Positions 9,330 through 21,851 of a stretch of 64,000 nt of DNA are shown here, in pieces. Source of the stretch: Paracamarosporium sp. OC-R06-R3 (taxonomy: Eukaryota > Ascomycota > Dothideomycetes > Pleosporales > Didymosphaeriaceae); the NCBI GenBank assembly GCA_019828545.1, contig JACVRA010000280.1:62001-126000 (forward strand). The letters are read 5' to 3'. A program made the position numbers and the translations under genes. Every line of letters begins with the position of its first letter. The stretch's first letter is position 1. The notes below the pieces were generated by a model. The model ran no database searches, was not told the DNA's origin, and saw only the letters and a program-made list of their open reading frames with translations.

Positions 9330-11449
9330 ATGTTCAGCGCAGCAGTCCGGGCGCGACCTGCCTCCCTCCTCCGCCGACCCATCCTCAGTACACAGATCCC
9401 AAAGGTGCGACGATGCGCATGCACACGTGGGTAGCACCAGAAAGCTGACGGATAGGTTCCCTTAGATCGCTACCATGGCTCCAGTTGCTGCGAGGCGGCA
9501 GCAGTCGACGCTGCCAGAAGGTACGTGGCTGATCCCTCAGTCACATTCACGTGTCAGCAACCGCACATTGAACACACGCTGAACGAAATGCGCAGGCTAC
9601 AAGGAAGACCAGAGCAAAGGCGCCATGCTGCGCTTCGAGGACTCTCTACCCCGTCTACCCGTCCCCACCCTCGAAGAAACCGCAAAACGATACCTCAAGT
9701 CCGTCCACCCGCTGCTCTCCAAGTCCGAGTACGAAGAGACAACAAAGGCTGTCAACGACTTCATTGCGCCGGGAGGTGCCGGCGAGACACTGCAGAAGCG
9801 CTTGGTTGCACGGAGAGAGGACCCAAACACACGGAATTGGATCGCAGAGTGGTGGAATGAGGCAGCGTACATGGGCTACCGCGACCCGGTGGTCCCATAC
9901 GTAAGCTACTTCTACTCACATCGCGATGACAGGAAGCGGAGAAACCCCGCCAAGCGTGCAGCTGCCATTTCCACTGCCGTTCTGGAATTCAAGAAGATGG
10001 TCGACGCCGGCTCGCTGGAGCCCGAGTACATGAAGAAGCTGCCGATAGCCATGAGCTCGTACAAGTGGATGTTCAACTGCTCACGCGTGCCAAAGAAGCC
10101 CGCAGACACCACTGTCAAGCACGATTTCAAGGGGAATCAGCACATAATCGTCGTGCGAAAGAACCAGTTCTGGAAGGTTCCCCACGAGATCAACGGCAAG
10201 CAGCTCAACAACGCCGAGCTCGAGCTCCAGTTCCAGCGCATCTATGAAAAGGCAGAAAGGTCGGCACCCGTTGGTTTCCTCACGTCCCAGAACCGCGATG
10301 TCTGGTCAGAAGTCTACCCCAAGCTCAAGGCCGCGTCAGACGTCAACGCCGCATCAGTCGAAGCCATTGAGTCTGCGTCCTTCCTCGTCTGTCTCGACGA
10401 TGCCTCCCCCGTCACTCTGGAAGAACGCGCACACCAGTACTGGCATGGTGACGGCTCGAACCGCTGGTACGACAAGCCTCTCCAATTTATTGTCAACGAG
10501 AACGGCACCTCGGGCTTCATGGGCGAGCACTCTATGATGGACGGCACACCTACGCACCGCCTGAATGACTACGCCAACCAGCAGATCTTTTCCAATGCTC
10601 TCCCCTTCGACGTCACAGATGTCCGCTCCGATCTCCCCAACCCCACCGCTCTCCGCTTCAACCTCACGCCCGAGCTGCAACAGGACATCGACGCCGCGCA
10701 GGCCCATTTCAACAAGCAGATCAACGCACACGAGCTGCGTGTCCAAGCCTATCAAGGGTACGGCAAAGGCCTGATCAAGAAGTTCAAGTGCAGCCCGGAC
10801 GCCTATGTCCAACTCATCATCCAACTCGCCTACCACAAGTTCTACGGCAAGAACCGGCCGACGTACGAATCCGCCGCGACGCGCCGCTTCCAGGAAGGCC
10901 GCACCGAGACGTGCCGCTCCGTATCCGACGAATCCGTAGCCTTCTGCGACGCCATGGCCAACCCCGACGCCACCGCCGAGCACACGCAGAAACTCTTCCG
11001 AGACGCGCTCAACGCGCACGTCAAGTACATCAGCGACGCGTCCGACGGGCGGGGCGTCGACCGGCACCTCTTTGGACTGAAGAAGTGCCTCAAGGACGGC
11101 GAGGAGCTGCCCGGCATATACAAGGACCCTGCGTTCGGGTACAGCAGCACGTGGTTCATCTCCAGCTCACAGCTCAGCTCCGAGTACTTTAATGGGTACG
11201 GCTGGAGCCAGGTTGTCGACGACGGGTGGGGCATTGCGTACATGATTAATGAGAATAGCATTCAGTTCAATGTGTGCTCGAAGGGGTTGGGTTCGGTATG
11301 TTTCACTTCTATTTTTTCCCCTCCTTTATATACAGCTCTTTACTAACGCCTACTCACAGGATAAAATGAGCTTCTACCTCAACGAGGCGGCGGGCGATAT
11401 CCGCGATTTGATGCTGCCTACGCTTGAGGCCCCGAAGGCCAAGTTGTAA
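9330..11449 (+). CDS. CAT2: Carnitine O-acetyltransferase, dual mitochondrial/peroxisomal
   Basis: The enzyme moves acetyl groups between CoA and carnitine so that acetyl units can pass between peroxisome, cytosol and mitochondrion. Four exons (9330-9404, 9466-9520, 9596-11295, 11360-11449) give 639 residues. Exon 1 encodes a mitochondrial presequence (MFSAAVRARPASLLRRP). A second in-frame Met in exon 2 (IATMAPVAARR) could give a shorter peroxisomal form. The body has LPRLPVPTLEETAKRYL, GEHSMMDGTPTH with the catalytic His near residue 355, and FSSTWFISSSQ-type acyltransferase signatures. The protein ends in AKL, a peroxisomal PTS1. Length and the AKL end match yeast Cat2. The 65-nt last intron has GTATGT and CACAG. 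Confidence 0.95.
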
Positions 11450-13691
11450 GCGTGCGTGGTGCTGGGTCGTTGTGTATAGGATGGCTGGCTAGATAAGCTA
11501 CTGTATATATGTTGGATGTAAGGAAGGGAGAAACCCTTTCCTAGAAAGATCTACTGCATGCTGGGTAGATGGCTGGTAGATTTGTAGACGTAGACAGACA
11601 GACAGACAGACAGACAGATGCATCTAGATGTCCGAAGTACGTTTTGAATATTCGATTGGTGTCTTTGAGGTGTTTTGTATGGTGGTGATGTGTGGAGAAG
11701 TGAGCGTTTGCACACGCATACTGCATCATGGGAAGTGTACGCAGCGCGCTAGTACACTCGAACCGCATTCCATCCACTACTTTTATCCCTATTTCACTAC
11801 ACCAACAAGATACACACGCTTCTCGCTCCAGACCCAAGCAGACATCCACACGTGACAAAATATGCGTGTAAATTATTGCTCTGGTGCGTGCGTGCCGTAG
11901 CACTTCTTCCCCGCCCAACCATCACCCCAGATCTCCATGGCGAGGATTTACCTCGGAGAATACCAACGCAAGCGAGCGTGGAACGAGAGATGAGGTAGTT
12001 GAAAAATAACAAGAGGATAATACAGTGTTGGATTTATGTTCGTTTGAGTCTGTTTACAACCAGCACTTACAGCACCGGCAAGTTCCGTGGTTGGTCACCA
12101 GTGCGAAAGCATGCGGGTTTGCGAGGTTTGTGGGTTCTGGGAAGGAGATGGTTGATGTATTGAGGAAGGGGTGTGTGGCTATGTAGCGCGTATTAATGGA
12201 AGGCTGATGGGATTGATATGGGGAGTTGTTGTTGGGTGGTGCGGTTGGTCCTATGTCGGTGGATTGGTTGGTTTGAATGGGATTATGCGGTATTGTTGTC
12301 ACGATCGGGTGAGAGCAATCCTAATCGAGAAATTAGCTACGTATGAGTTGAGAACAAGGAAGGAGAGCATGATAGATCACTGGGGCTGGGGGAGGAACGG
12401 GTGTTGTGTAGAGTTCGGTCATTCTTTTTGCGCTCGATGCTTGGACAGTAGACAGTGTGGGATCATGTGTTTATTCGTTCGAAAAGTTAGGGGAGTTATC
12501 TTCCCATGTTTTTGTGGAAAGTGTACGATTGCTAGTAATTCCAATCGTTGTGCGTGGGATTCTTGCATGTTTCTAGCTACGTGTTCCATGGTTTATAGGT
12601 ACTAGTGAAGATAGAGAGACTTGGCGATCACTTACACAACCCAGTGGCTGTGTTTCTAGAGTTTTGCTACAGTAGAAAGGTTTGGCTGGTCAGTTGCTTA
12701 GACTGAAAGTAGCATGAACGTAATCAAAGTAACGCCTAAAAGATTTCGGTATGGCAAAAAAGGACATCTGAAGTTGAATTGATGAATATGATACCTTATT
12801 CGCAATCATCGTACTTCTTACTCGGATGCAGGACAGTCACCCTGTATCGCGCTCGATAATCCGTTCATGTAGATGTCGAGTGCGTTACGCAAAAAAATAT
12901 GAGGGTCCGTGATAGACACGTGCCCAGTTCATGACTAACTGAAGATGTAACTACGATAACGACACTTGTACTGCTGGTTGTTGTGCCGATAGCCGCTGCG
13001 TTTGGAAGCCGGCAATTCTCGTAACCCGGCCTCTCGGCAGCGTATTTAGGCGCTAAATCGTTCCTTTCCGACGCAAATGGAAATATATTCAATGCCAACG
13101 CTTTCTGCACTCGCTTCACGAGCCTTGAGTTGCCCCACCTGGTAGTCGGGATGGTGGGGTGCAGTGGTGCAGCTCAGCGTTGCAAATCACTACCGCACAG
13201 GTTCACATCCAAGACGCCAAAGAGACTCACATCACGATGCTCAGCTTTCCACCTTAGTCATGATCTATTCCAAGTTTTCCACCCGAAATCGCAGGAGAGT
13301 CAGAACATAGAAGCTTCAATCCGAACACCCACGCGGATATAAGCCCCACATGCCCAGCTCACTCACGCCGTCTTCGATATTGATCAATAACCTGGGAATT
13401 TCATCCTTCCATGTATGCCGTTTGCCATGCATGGAAGTCTGTTATACGGGCTTGGGAACAATATTCCATAGGCTCGGAGGGTTCTTTTACGTCCACGCGC
13501 AGCTTCGCGTGCGCGTTCACCCACGTTCAGACCGAGAAAGGAATCCTCTTATCTCCTTGCTGTCCTATTCTTGGGACGCATCGCTCTTTAATACGGCATC
13601 AGGAGCTCTTGGAAGTCACGTTGTTCTTCCCTTAAGAGTGACCTAACCCTCGTCTGCCTCCAGAAAGACAGTCTTTACCTCACAAGATACC
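11450..13691. other. Intergenic region between CAT2 and the CBM18 gene
   Basis: Several frames of 60-145 codons exist but none shows a domain. Most are G/T-rich low-complexity translations. A perfect short palindrome ATTTAGGCGCTAAAT lies at about 13044-13058. The last 70 bases before 13692 resemble a leader. This is one of the longest empty stretches of the first half. Confidence 0.45.
11591..11618. repeat. (GACA)n microsatellite
   Basis: About six tandem copies of the tetranucleotide GACA follow the 3' end of the carnitine acetyltransferase gene. It is a simple sequence repeat with no other evident role. Confidence 0.9.
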
Positions 13692-14357
13692 ATGCAATTG
13701 ACGACCCTCTTCCTAGGAGGAGCGTTGAGCTTCTCGGGAGCCTTCGCTTTTACACCTTTGAATCTTCACGCACCACGCTTTCCTCTGGAACTCACGCACT
13801 CTGCGTTGCAACGATTGCAACAAGGAAATGCCACCACTCCGGACCCAATTGGCCGGTTTTTGATCCCGCGTCAGATGGAAGGTCGTTGCGGCGCCGATGG
13901 TGGTAACCAGAGATGTCCAAATAACCAATGCTGTTCATCATACGGCTACTGCGGAACTAGCTTCGAACACTGCGGCACTCTTGTCGGATGCCAACCACAA
14001 TACGGCAGATGTGGCGACGCACCCGTCGATCCTACACCAACCCCAACCCCAACTCCAACCCCGACGCCTTCACCGTCTACGTCTTCTACTTCATCGACGA
14101 TCTCGTCTTCTTCGACCATCTCGTCTAGCTCGACTGTCTCCCCACCTCTCCCTTCAGGCACCCTAGTTGTCTCCACAAACGGTCTTTGCGGCAATTCTAC
14201 GACATGCGCGGGTTCTACTTTCGGGAACTGCTGCTCAGAATGGTACTGGTGCGGTAATGGGCTCGATTACTGTGGCACGGGCTGTCGCTCTGGCTTCGGA
14301 ACCTGCGGCAACTCGCCTCCGATTTCGTCATCCTCTTCTTCTTCTTCTGTCCCCACT

Positions 14358-14389
<32 letters not shown>

Positions 14390-14630
14390 CACTCCAAGCC
14401 CAAGTTCAAGCTCGACGTCTAGTTCCAGTCAACCTACGCCTACGGTACCTGTGAGCCCGGACGGACAGTGTGGAAACGGTTTTAGCTGTATAGGGTCAAC
14501 GTATGGTCGCTGTTGTTCTTCTTATGGGTGGTGTGGGAATCAAGACGATTATTGTAGGCCAGCATATGGATGCCAACCGCAATGGGGAGAATGTGGAGCA
14601 GCCCCTCAGGTTGTGTCTGCGAGGATGTAA
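13692..14630 (+). CDS. Secreted chitin-binding protein with three CBM18 domains
   Basis: One exon of 312 residues begins with a signal peptide (MQLTTLFLGGALSFSGAFAF). Three hevein-type CBM18 modules follow at residues about 65-108, 163-207 and 256-300. Each carries the Cys framework with the CCSxYGYCG-like core (QCCSSYGYCG, NCCSEWYWCG, RCCSSYGWCG). The modules are joined by Pro-Thr repeats and Ser/Thr runs that should be heavily O-mannosylated. There is no catalytic domain, so the protein probably binds chitin at the cell surface or outside the cell. In plant-associated fungi such proteins can shield hyphae from host chitinases; that role is inference here. The PT linkers come from tandem CCGACA-type repeats, so their length may vary. 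Confidence 0.9.
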
Positions 14631-14957
14631 ACGCCGGAGCGCTGGAAGCGGAGAGGCACTGGTAGTTATAGATTACTCGTGATTAGTGACATCATAAATG
14701 GAGCATTTCCTTGGGTCAATTTGATCATAACTCGCAGTGATCATGACCTACTCTCATAATCGTGCAGTGAGATACATCGTATGAAGGCAATGTGTCAAAG
14801 GAGTCAAATTTGATTTCAAACCACTATAGTTATGTCTTGGTTGTCATATGAATAGATGATGTCTTGCTTGCTATGCCTATACAAGAACATCTTGATATTA
14901 GCCCTCAACAGACACGTTCCACCACATTGCAGACGAGTGAAATGATACATCACTCAT
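14631..14957. other. Convergent intergenic region
   Basis: This short space separates the 3' ends of the CBM18 gene (+) and the small secreted protein gene (-). It is AT-rich, with no frame or structure of note beyond likely 3' UTRs. Confidence 0.5.
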
Positions 14958-15647
14958 CTATAAGCCATAAATCTTGACAAAGCCCTTCGTCTCGTTGGCA
15001 CTGAGCGTATCAGTCGATCGAAGAAGTCTCATCTGGAAGTTGCCATCAGGGTCTGTCGCATGCGGCTGAATGTATTCGAAAGCCCAAGTCGTGCTGTTGT
15101 CGTATCCTCCCAAGAACACACCAGGCTGTTTCTCCTCGCCGATGTAGTGTTCATACAGCCTTGCCTCCTCACCTTCGACCTTCCAAAGAAGTACACCATC
15201 ATTTACATATGGCGACAGAGCTAGAGGAGCCCACTGGGTGTTCGTAGGCGCACCAGCTGCCGTTAATTCCGTATCGACCCACGCACGGAGAACACCACCA
15301 GAACATTTTAGCACGGTTTTGGCGAGGTCGTTCGAGACTGGGATCGTAAGCTAATGAGGTTAGTACAATCCTGCCACTATGTAAGATTACGCGCTTACAT
15401 ATCCCCATCGCATGTACGGTCTTCCTTGAGCACCAATCCCAACGGAGTAGTCGGAAGTATCGAAGAATCCCTCGATTGCCGGATTGTCACTGTTGACAAC
15501 TTGAGCGAAGAATAAATCCGTTTCGCCTGTATCAGCATGGTAACCTGGGTAAGAGGAGCAACCGGCTGGGAGTTGCTTCACGGTCACCTCAGGCAGTGCG
15601 AAAGCAACGGCCATAAGGGCGGAAATGGTAAGGAGCTTGAAAACCAT
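14958..15647 (-). CDS. Small secreted protein, family with the 22994-23741 gene
   Basis: Two exons (15399-15647 and 14958-15350) join at phase 0 to 213 residues. The 48-nt intron has donor GTAAGC, branch TACTAAC and acceptor TTAG. The start at 15647 gives a clean signal peptide (MVFKLLTISALMAVAFALPE); an ATG five codons upstream would spoil it. The mature part holds CSSYPGYHADTGETDLFF, YMRWGY at the intron, KCSGGVLRAWVD and a C-terminal WAFEYI...KGFVKIYGL. There are two Cys residues in the mature protein. I do not recognise a named domain. The protein at 22994-23741 shares the CxSYPxY block, RYGF/RWGY followed by (I/L)T(L/I)P, and the same intron position, so the two are paralogs. An apoplastic or cell-wall role is inferred from secretion only. 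Confidence 0.82.
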
Positions 15648-16806
15648 GATGTCGGTGTTCAAGATATAAATGAGGAGGAAAGGGAAAGTGGATGGTTGGT
15701 GGCATTCTCTTCAAAGAGAGACTTGGTAGTTTTTATAGCCACTTTCTGGTGCTTCCGCGATTCATGGTCACCGTGGGTTCCAGAGCGGAGTATAGGCAGC
15801 AGCCCTCTTTCGTGCGTTCCTTGTGTTGTCAATATATGCATTCGAATCCAACAAGACAGCAGGGGTACAGAATCGATTGTTTTTAGCAACTAGATTCGAT
15901 GTGAAGAAGGTGCGAAGTACCGGGCTTCGCATCCTTCCCTGCGGTGATTGGCTGGTGCCTGACCGGTTCAACTCAGGGTTAGCACGGATTACCTTTCGCC
16001 CCACCTATCTGGTACCCTTTACATGCCCATCGTCAGCTTTTTAATTTCGCTCTTCTAAAGCAACAAAGTATCTATACGAGCTGTTGGGCCTGGGACAAGA
16101 AAGGATTTGGGAACACGCGACACGATGAGGCCCTCTCACCTTTAGAAGCTGGAGCTGAGCCTAATTGCTAGTTTACCTATATTCACTAGCGCCACATCGT
16201 GATCTCTTTGGACTTGTAGTATATGCGATAGTCCAGGATCGAAAACAAAAGTTCTCTAACACAATCGCGACTAATGTGTGTATCTCCGCAATAAACAGAA
16301 TGGGGCTCTAAGGATCGCAAAATAACAAGGCAACAAGGCAGCAAGTACGCATATAGATTGCTGACATGTCAGCTGATTTTGACCCCTTCGGCCAGATCAT
16401 GTAGTAAGCACTGCTGCATTGAAAATGAGACATCAAAGATCGGTTCCAGACATTCTTTCTCTCCTTTTTCTGGTCATCTTTTTACTTAGCAATTGATGCG
16501 CAACGTTCTCTCAGAGCCCAGTCAAGGTATTCGTTACAATGGAGATGACACAGATCGAAAGTCCTCGTCAAGAGAGCTTAACTCTGGAGCAGATGGAGAG
16601 AATAGTCAGTGAAAAGTTCGGGTTGTTGGCTAATGAGACTCATACCATGGTCTACAGAGGCGACAAGAAAGGGAACTCAACCAGCTGGAAAATACTTGCA
16701 GTTGGTGCTTACCGAATGTAGCGATCAACAAAGGACGAGGACCAATTGATGCAGGCCATGCAGACAACGGAATCCTTCTGCGCCAGTTGTCTAGTTCAGT
16801 CGAGAC
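15648..16806. other. Intergenic region before the HET-domain gene
   Basis: A 60-codon frame from the ATG at 16539 (MEMTQIESPRQES...) could be a 5' exon or leader of the HET gene, but no clean splice joins it. The rest is AT-rich and empty. The minus-strand secreted gene and the plus-strand HET gene are divergent across this space. Confidence 0.4.
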
Positions 16807-19050
16807 ATGTCTCTCTTGTACCAAAATCTAGATGACAACCCTGAATGTGTGTGCACCTTTGTATGGACTGTTGTTCTGGAAACACTTCTAGAAGCAGTAA
16901 CGGATGGCTGCCAATTCTGTACATTGATGACTCGGAGGTTCTTTGCTAGAGACCAGCTTTTCGTTCAGGCCCACAGAGAAGTCGAAAATGCACTAGCTTG
17001 CTGTGGAGATGCTTCTAATGAGCAAATCTCCACGGCCGCATCCGAAAATATACAGCAGCTGCGAAAATTTACGCAGTCTCACCCAGGAGCTGCCGTTGGA
17101 TTGGTCGTAGAGCCTTTGGACTATGCCATGAACGAGAAAGGAAAGCGTTTCCCTAAAGTGCGCTTCACCCCTGTTGAATCCAGTTTGGAGTCGTCCGAGC
17201 TTATAGATCTGCTATCCCTACGTTTACAGGAAGACTTTAGCATTACGATTGAGGTTTTTGCGTTATCAGGTCAGTTATATGTATATCAGAGAAATATAGC
17301 TCGATACTGACGAGAATATGAAGAGGAAGACTGTTTATTCAAATACGTACGGGCAGATCCCATCAACATAAGCCCAGGCTCTGACGAGAGTATATCGTGG
17401 GCGAAATCAATGCTCCATCGATGCAGCAACGAGCATTTGGATTGTCCTGACAGCACGGCAGTTCTACTTCCCACGCGCGTGGTCGAAATAATGGGTGACG
17501 GAAACCTCAGACTCGCCACTGATCAACCTGATGCCTTGTATGCTACCCTCAGCTACTGTTGGGGAGGGCCCCAACACTTCCAAACCACTACAGATACGTT
17601 AGTAGCGAAGAGCGAGAAGTTCAACATTTCCGAGCTCCCCGAGACGCTTCAAGATGCCGTTTTGTTGACACAAAAGCTTGGGTTACAGTATATTTGGATC
17701 GATTCTTTATGTATCATCCAAGATGACGAAAAAGACAAGATGAAGGAATTGGCCAACATGGCAGAGTATTACAGTAGGGCGCATGTTACCATATGTGCTG
17801 GTGGCGCAGACTGTACCACAGGTTTCCTCGCGCCACACAGGGGCTGTGAAGATCATCCAGAGTCAAGTTTGCCGAGAGACTTATGTAAACTACCTGTACT
17901 CTATGTATCTGATGAAGGTTCAGCGGAAGTAACAACCCTGCTATTCAGGCCCGAAAACACACGCGTCCGGCGAGCAGATGCCATAGAAGGGCGAGCATGG
18001 ACTTTACAAGAGCGAATATTGTCAGCACGCGTTCTCTTTTATGGATATGAACGCAACCTTTGGCAGTGCTCTTCTGAAATTCGCGGAAATGGGGGGCATG
18101 AGGACTGGAAACGTGCCAAGCAGGACGGCCTGTTTGACAACTTCGACTATCAAAGAATTCGCGCAGCGTTAATGCAAGGCCAAGCTGCATTAGAGGGAAA
18201 AGAAGTGATCGACCTCCGTCAGCTACAAAAGTTGTGGTACTATGCTGTCGAAGAATACACCTGCCGCGCACTTACAAATCAAGGCGACAAGCTACCAGCG
18301 ATAGCAGCACTTGCTTCTCGGTTCAGCATGGCCTTTCAGGATATATCATATGCTGGACTATGGGGAAAGGATTTCCTCCCACAACTTCTGTGGTCCACAT
18401 TTCCTCGATTGGGCTTCGTGCCCTCTCATTCAGGCGCACCTTCTTGGTCTTGGGCGTTGGTGATGAACAGGGTGACGTACTCTAGGGCACTATCAGACGC
18501 CTTGTTCGTAGCCGACATAGCTGATCTATACCTCTGACTAACTACAATTACCGAACCGATCGAATTACGCATCCATGCACCGATGTTCACGTTTGGAGAG
18601 GCAGGAGATAAGATTATAGATCATCTACTTAAGGAGGAGTATGTTCTGCTGGGTTTGAGCATATCACAGATGCTATTCGATATGAGCAACGAAAATCTTG
18701 CCCATTTTGAAATGTTGTTGAACAGCATTCCATCAAACAGGGACTGGACTGTGCTACCGGGAAGTGCTCTGTTGTTTCTTGCACTAGACCTAAAAGAAGA
18801 TGTGGATCCTGCGGACGGACTTGGAAATGGTGGCTTTCGGGCAGATCAGATGAAGCTTTACGGGCTTGTTCTTGCTCCAGCAGAAGAGGACACAGTTACG
18901 GTAGAACAAGACGGCGATGGGCGAGCCCAAGAAAAGGAGAAAAAGTGGCACCGTATAGGCCAGTTCAGTGAGCTTGATGGAGCACAGTACTCTAAATTTG
19001 TCCATTATGTAATGGACAAATCGACGAAAGAGTGGGTGTGCATAGTATAG
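16807..19050 (+). CDS. HET-domain protein (heterokaryon-incompatibility type), in-frame TGA
   Basis: The coding frame runs 16807-17269, a 45-nt intron (17270-17314), then 17315 onward. HET blocks are clear: CQFC near the N-terminus, LYATLSYCWGG, the block around LQYIWIDSLCIIQDDEKDK, the block ending TICAGGADCTTGFL, and RAWTLQERILSARVLFYG. PSWSWA comes later. HET proteins trigger or relay cell death in non-self recognition. The frame stops at TGA 18535-18537 (561 residues). The same frame then continues for 170 codons with HET-tail character (TITEPIELRIHAP; LLFLALDL; WHRIGQFSELDG) to a TAG at 19050. Either a 93-nt intron (18508-18600, weak GTAGCC donor) removes the TGA or the gene carries a nonsense mutation. 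The start is uncertain. Confidence 0.75.
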
Positions 19051-20117
19051 ACTACCTAAACTAACGCTTATCACGACCAGCTTAGAAGGGAGAGAAGTAA
19101 TCAAATGTCCCAAGACGTCTGTCTGCGTTATCGAAACGCTAACAGCTATACTTGCATGATTAGAATAAATGTAACCTGTATGATTATGGTTTGTAAACTC
19201 TATTGACATTGATGATCCAGAAAGCATGAAAAACAGAAATGGATTGAGCCAGAGCTTGCTTTCATACTAGTAGACGAATAGCCAACCTTCAGCGCACAGA
19301 GACGACTTCTGCTTAACTCTCCGACAGATATCTTCTATCCGTGTTACTCTTTTAGCCCCCAATGACAAGGTTCATGGCTTAGCTATCATGTACGCTTCTG
19401 TATCACGTATGCGGGTAAGACTGCTTAGCGCCGTTGATCTGAGTAAGACAATGAGTGAATTCCCTCTTTGGTGCAGCAAACTCGGATGAAAAGCGCCACT
19501 AGCTGTGCTTTACTGTTAATATGTCGCAGCTACAACCGAGCCTTCTTCATCAGCTTCAACTTCAGTTCCCTCAAGTCTTAATTCCTACCTATATGCAAAT
19601 GCATCCATGACTGCAAGCTATTTTATTACCTTCGGCAGACCTTTTACTCTGCTCCCTCCAATGATGGCGTATAGGCCCGAGACTAGTGGTTTCTCTTATC
19701 AGGACAATTTTACCGTAATGGGATCGATAAAGAAACACCCAAAGAACTGGCTTGTTTGCTCCTGTCTTTGGGTCCTGAGCTGCTTGTTGATCTGGAAACT
19801 GGAGCTCATTGCGTTGGAACACGCGTCGAGATCGAACACGTCGTCCTATCGTACAGCAGCAACCAGTAAGAAGAAGAGTAGATAAGTGCGCTGCAGCTTA
19901 TACCCAGCACCGTGCTAAAAGTTTGGTATGATCTGACATCTGGTGACAAGCAGTGTGAAAATGCACTGGCAACTACATTTCGTCTGGTATCTGACTGTGG
20001 CATTTTCTGAATGATGGGAATAAAAACGAGCAGGCATCTCATCTTGTGCCTGTTAAAAGTTAGGGCCCTCGCTTCCAGAGGAAATACATGGCGATCTTAG
20101 CCGAACCCTCAGACCAA
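19051..20117. other. Convergent intergenic region
   Basis: This is the space between the HET gene (+) and the NmrA-like gene (-). A 92-codon plus frame at 19607-19885 contains one hydrophobic stretch but no family signal and is not called. Nothing else is seen. Confidence 0.45.
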
Positions 20118-21189
20118 TCAAGCCTTTCCAGTAGCCAGCTTCCACGCATCCTCCAACTTCAACGGCTTGACCTCGGGAAACAAATCATTCAACTTGGTTC
20201 CATCACGGTACGTGAAGATACCTTCGTCCATCCACAACCCATACTGCGCAAACAACCCCTGCACAGCCTGAAACGCGTGCTCCCTTCCACCAAAGTGTTC
20301 GTAAGCTATGGCATGCCCAGGTAGCTCTGTTACTTGGCCCTGCTTCAGCTTTTCCACGGGGTCATAGGACACATCAAACTTGACGCCCTTGCCCGTCTCG
20401 GCCGCAGCGACAATCTCATTCCAGGATTTGACGTCTCCGAGGATGAAGTAGCGCTGTTCCCACTTGTCTAGGCTCAAGAGCTTGGGAACGTATTTCGCGA
20501 TGTCGTGCGAGTACGTCAGAGTGATTTTGCCTTCGCCCTTGTTAGGGATACCGGCGGCGTTGTTCTTGACGTCGATCATGAGCGCATTAACCGTGAGGTA
20601 TGATGGGAGGCCTTCGACAGTAATCTCCATGAACAGTCCCGGGTAGATGGCCGTCCATTCTAGGTCCGTTTTCTTCAGCTGTTCCATGATTTGGAGCCTG
20701 GCTATAGCGAAGGGGAAGTTCTTGAACTTGGGTCTTTGCATGGTGTCAAAGGGGTCCAAAACAAGTGAGATGGAGCGGAAATGTGCACTTACTCGTCCTT
20801 GAATTCCAGCGCGCTCCACGTGTTTGGGACGAACCGCTTCGTCACACTCGACCGCGCAGCGGCTTGAACCATGTTGGTTTCAGGCGTCGGGTCGACGAGC
20901 GAGTTTGCAGTCGAGATCAAGACTTCGACTTTGTTCGCTTCCAGAAGCGTCATAAGTGCATCTGCGCTTGAGTAGTCCACTGCAAGGACGCATGCGCCCG
21001 ACTCTTTCTCGAGCTGGGGGTTTTCCTGTGGAAGAGGTCACATGAAAGAGCTCGAATTTGGATTCGTGAGAATTGATGTACCTTGCGCGAGAAGATCAGC
21101 ACTTCATATCGACCATCTTCCTTCAACGCCTCGACGATTGCGCGCCCCAGGCCGTTCGATCCGCCTGCGACAGCGACAACAGTAGCCAT
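20118..21189 (-). CDS. NmrA/isoflavone-reductase-like oxidoreductase
   Basis: Three exons (21082-21189, 20793-21025, 20118-20733) give 318 residues. The introns are 55 and 59 nt with GTACAT/CACAG and GTAAGT/AAAG. The N-terminus is a Rossmann strand and loop (MATVVAVAGGSNGLGRAIVEAL), then VLISTAN and VTKRFVPNTWSALEFKDE, a block typical of NmrA-like/isoflavone reductase-like proteins. The C-terminal half has DLEWTAIYPGLFMEI and HDIAKYVPKLL. Such enzymes use NADPH to reduce small aromatic or related substrates; the substrate cannot be told. It is divergent from the SDR gene at 21852, about 660 bases away, so a shared promoter is possible. Confidence 0.85.
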
Positions 21190-21851
21190 TTTCGAATTTG
21201 GACGTCTTTGTGGGTTGGAAATCGTCGATATCCTAGTTCCTCGATTTGTAGAATGGTCAAACGAAAGCAATTATGTCACGCTGAAGGATGATCTGATCGT
21301 CCTTCCGAGCTAGATGCTAACATCAACGCCTTGCAAGCTCCCCCTTTATACCTTCCAGCTTCCAACGATTATTGCAAACACCGTCCCTCTCCTACCTCCC
21401 GCATCGATTTCTCTTCCGCCCTCCGATGCGATTTCTAAGCGCATCTGCAGTTCACATGGGGTGTGGTCCACTTGCGTCGCATCACGTGCCAGTCGGACGA
21501 ATCTCCACGGTTATATGTGCGGCCGCCTAACTACCAAGTCTGGTTAGCCATGCGAGCATGAATCCGCATTAGACGCCTACATAAGAAGCCAGCCTTGCCC
21601 CAAACTCTTCTGCGCTTCCATGACACTGCATCGCTGCGGCCAGGGTTGATATGAGATGTGGCAGAGGCACCGTATACCCCGTATTCCCATTGGCGCGGGC
21701 ACGCTTAGCGGGGGAAAGCGCGCTAGTAAATGTCATTGCGCATACCATGCCGCGGCTCTCGACAGGTACATAACTGGCGGAATCCGTCTACTACACGACA
21801 CCTCGAGAAACACAGCTTCCTGAGAGTTTGAAAGGATAGATAAGAGCCGAA
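21190..21851. promoter_or_regulatory. Divergent intergenic region, NmrA-like and SDR genes
   Basis: The 662-base space between two divergent oxidoreductase starts must hold both promoters. It contains CT-rich stretches (about 21340-21420) and a NotI-like GCGGCCGC core near 21520, but no motif I can assign to a regulator. Shared control is inferred from geometry only. Confidence 0.45.

Noticed and set aside
10354..11067. 237-codon frame antisense to the carnitine acetyltransferase gene
   Set aside because: Its Val/Gly/Leu-rich composition is what the reverse strand of a GC-rich third-position gene gives; the sense gene is certain.
14030..14400. Repeated CCGACA/CCAACC blocks as a CRISPR-like or satellite array
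   Set aside because: They are in-frame Pro-Thr linker codons of the CBM18 protein, with no spacers.
16539..16721. 60-codon frame upstream of the HET gene as its first exon
   Set aside because: No donor-acceptor pair joins it to the HET frame cleanly; may be a leader ORF only.
19607..19885. 92-codon frame with one hydrophobic segment
   Set aside because: A single hydrophobic stretch in an AT-rich spacer is not enough; no leader, motif or splice support.
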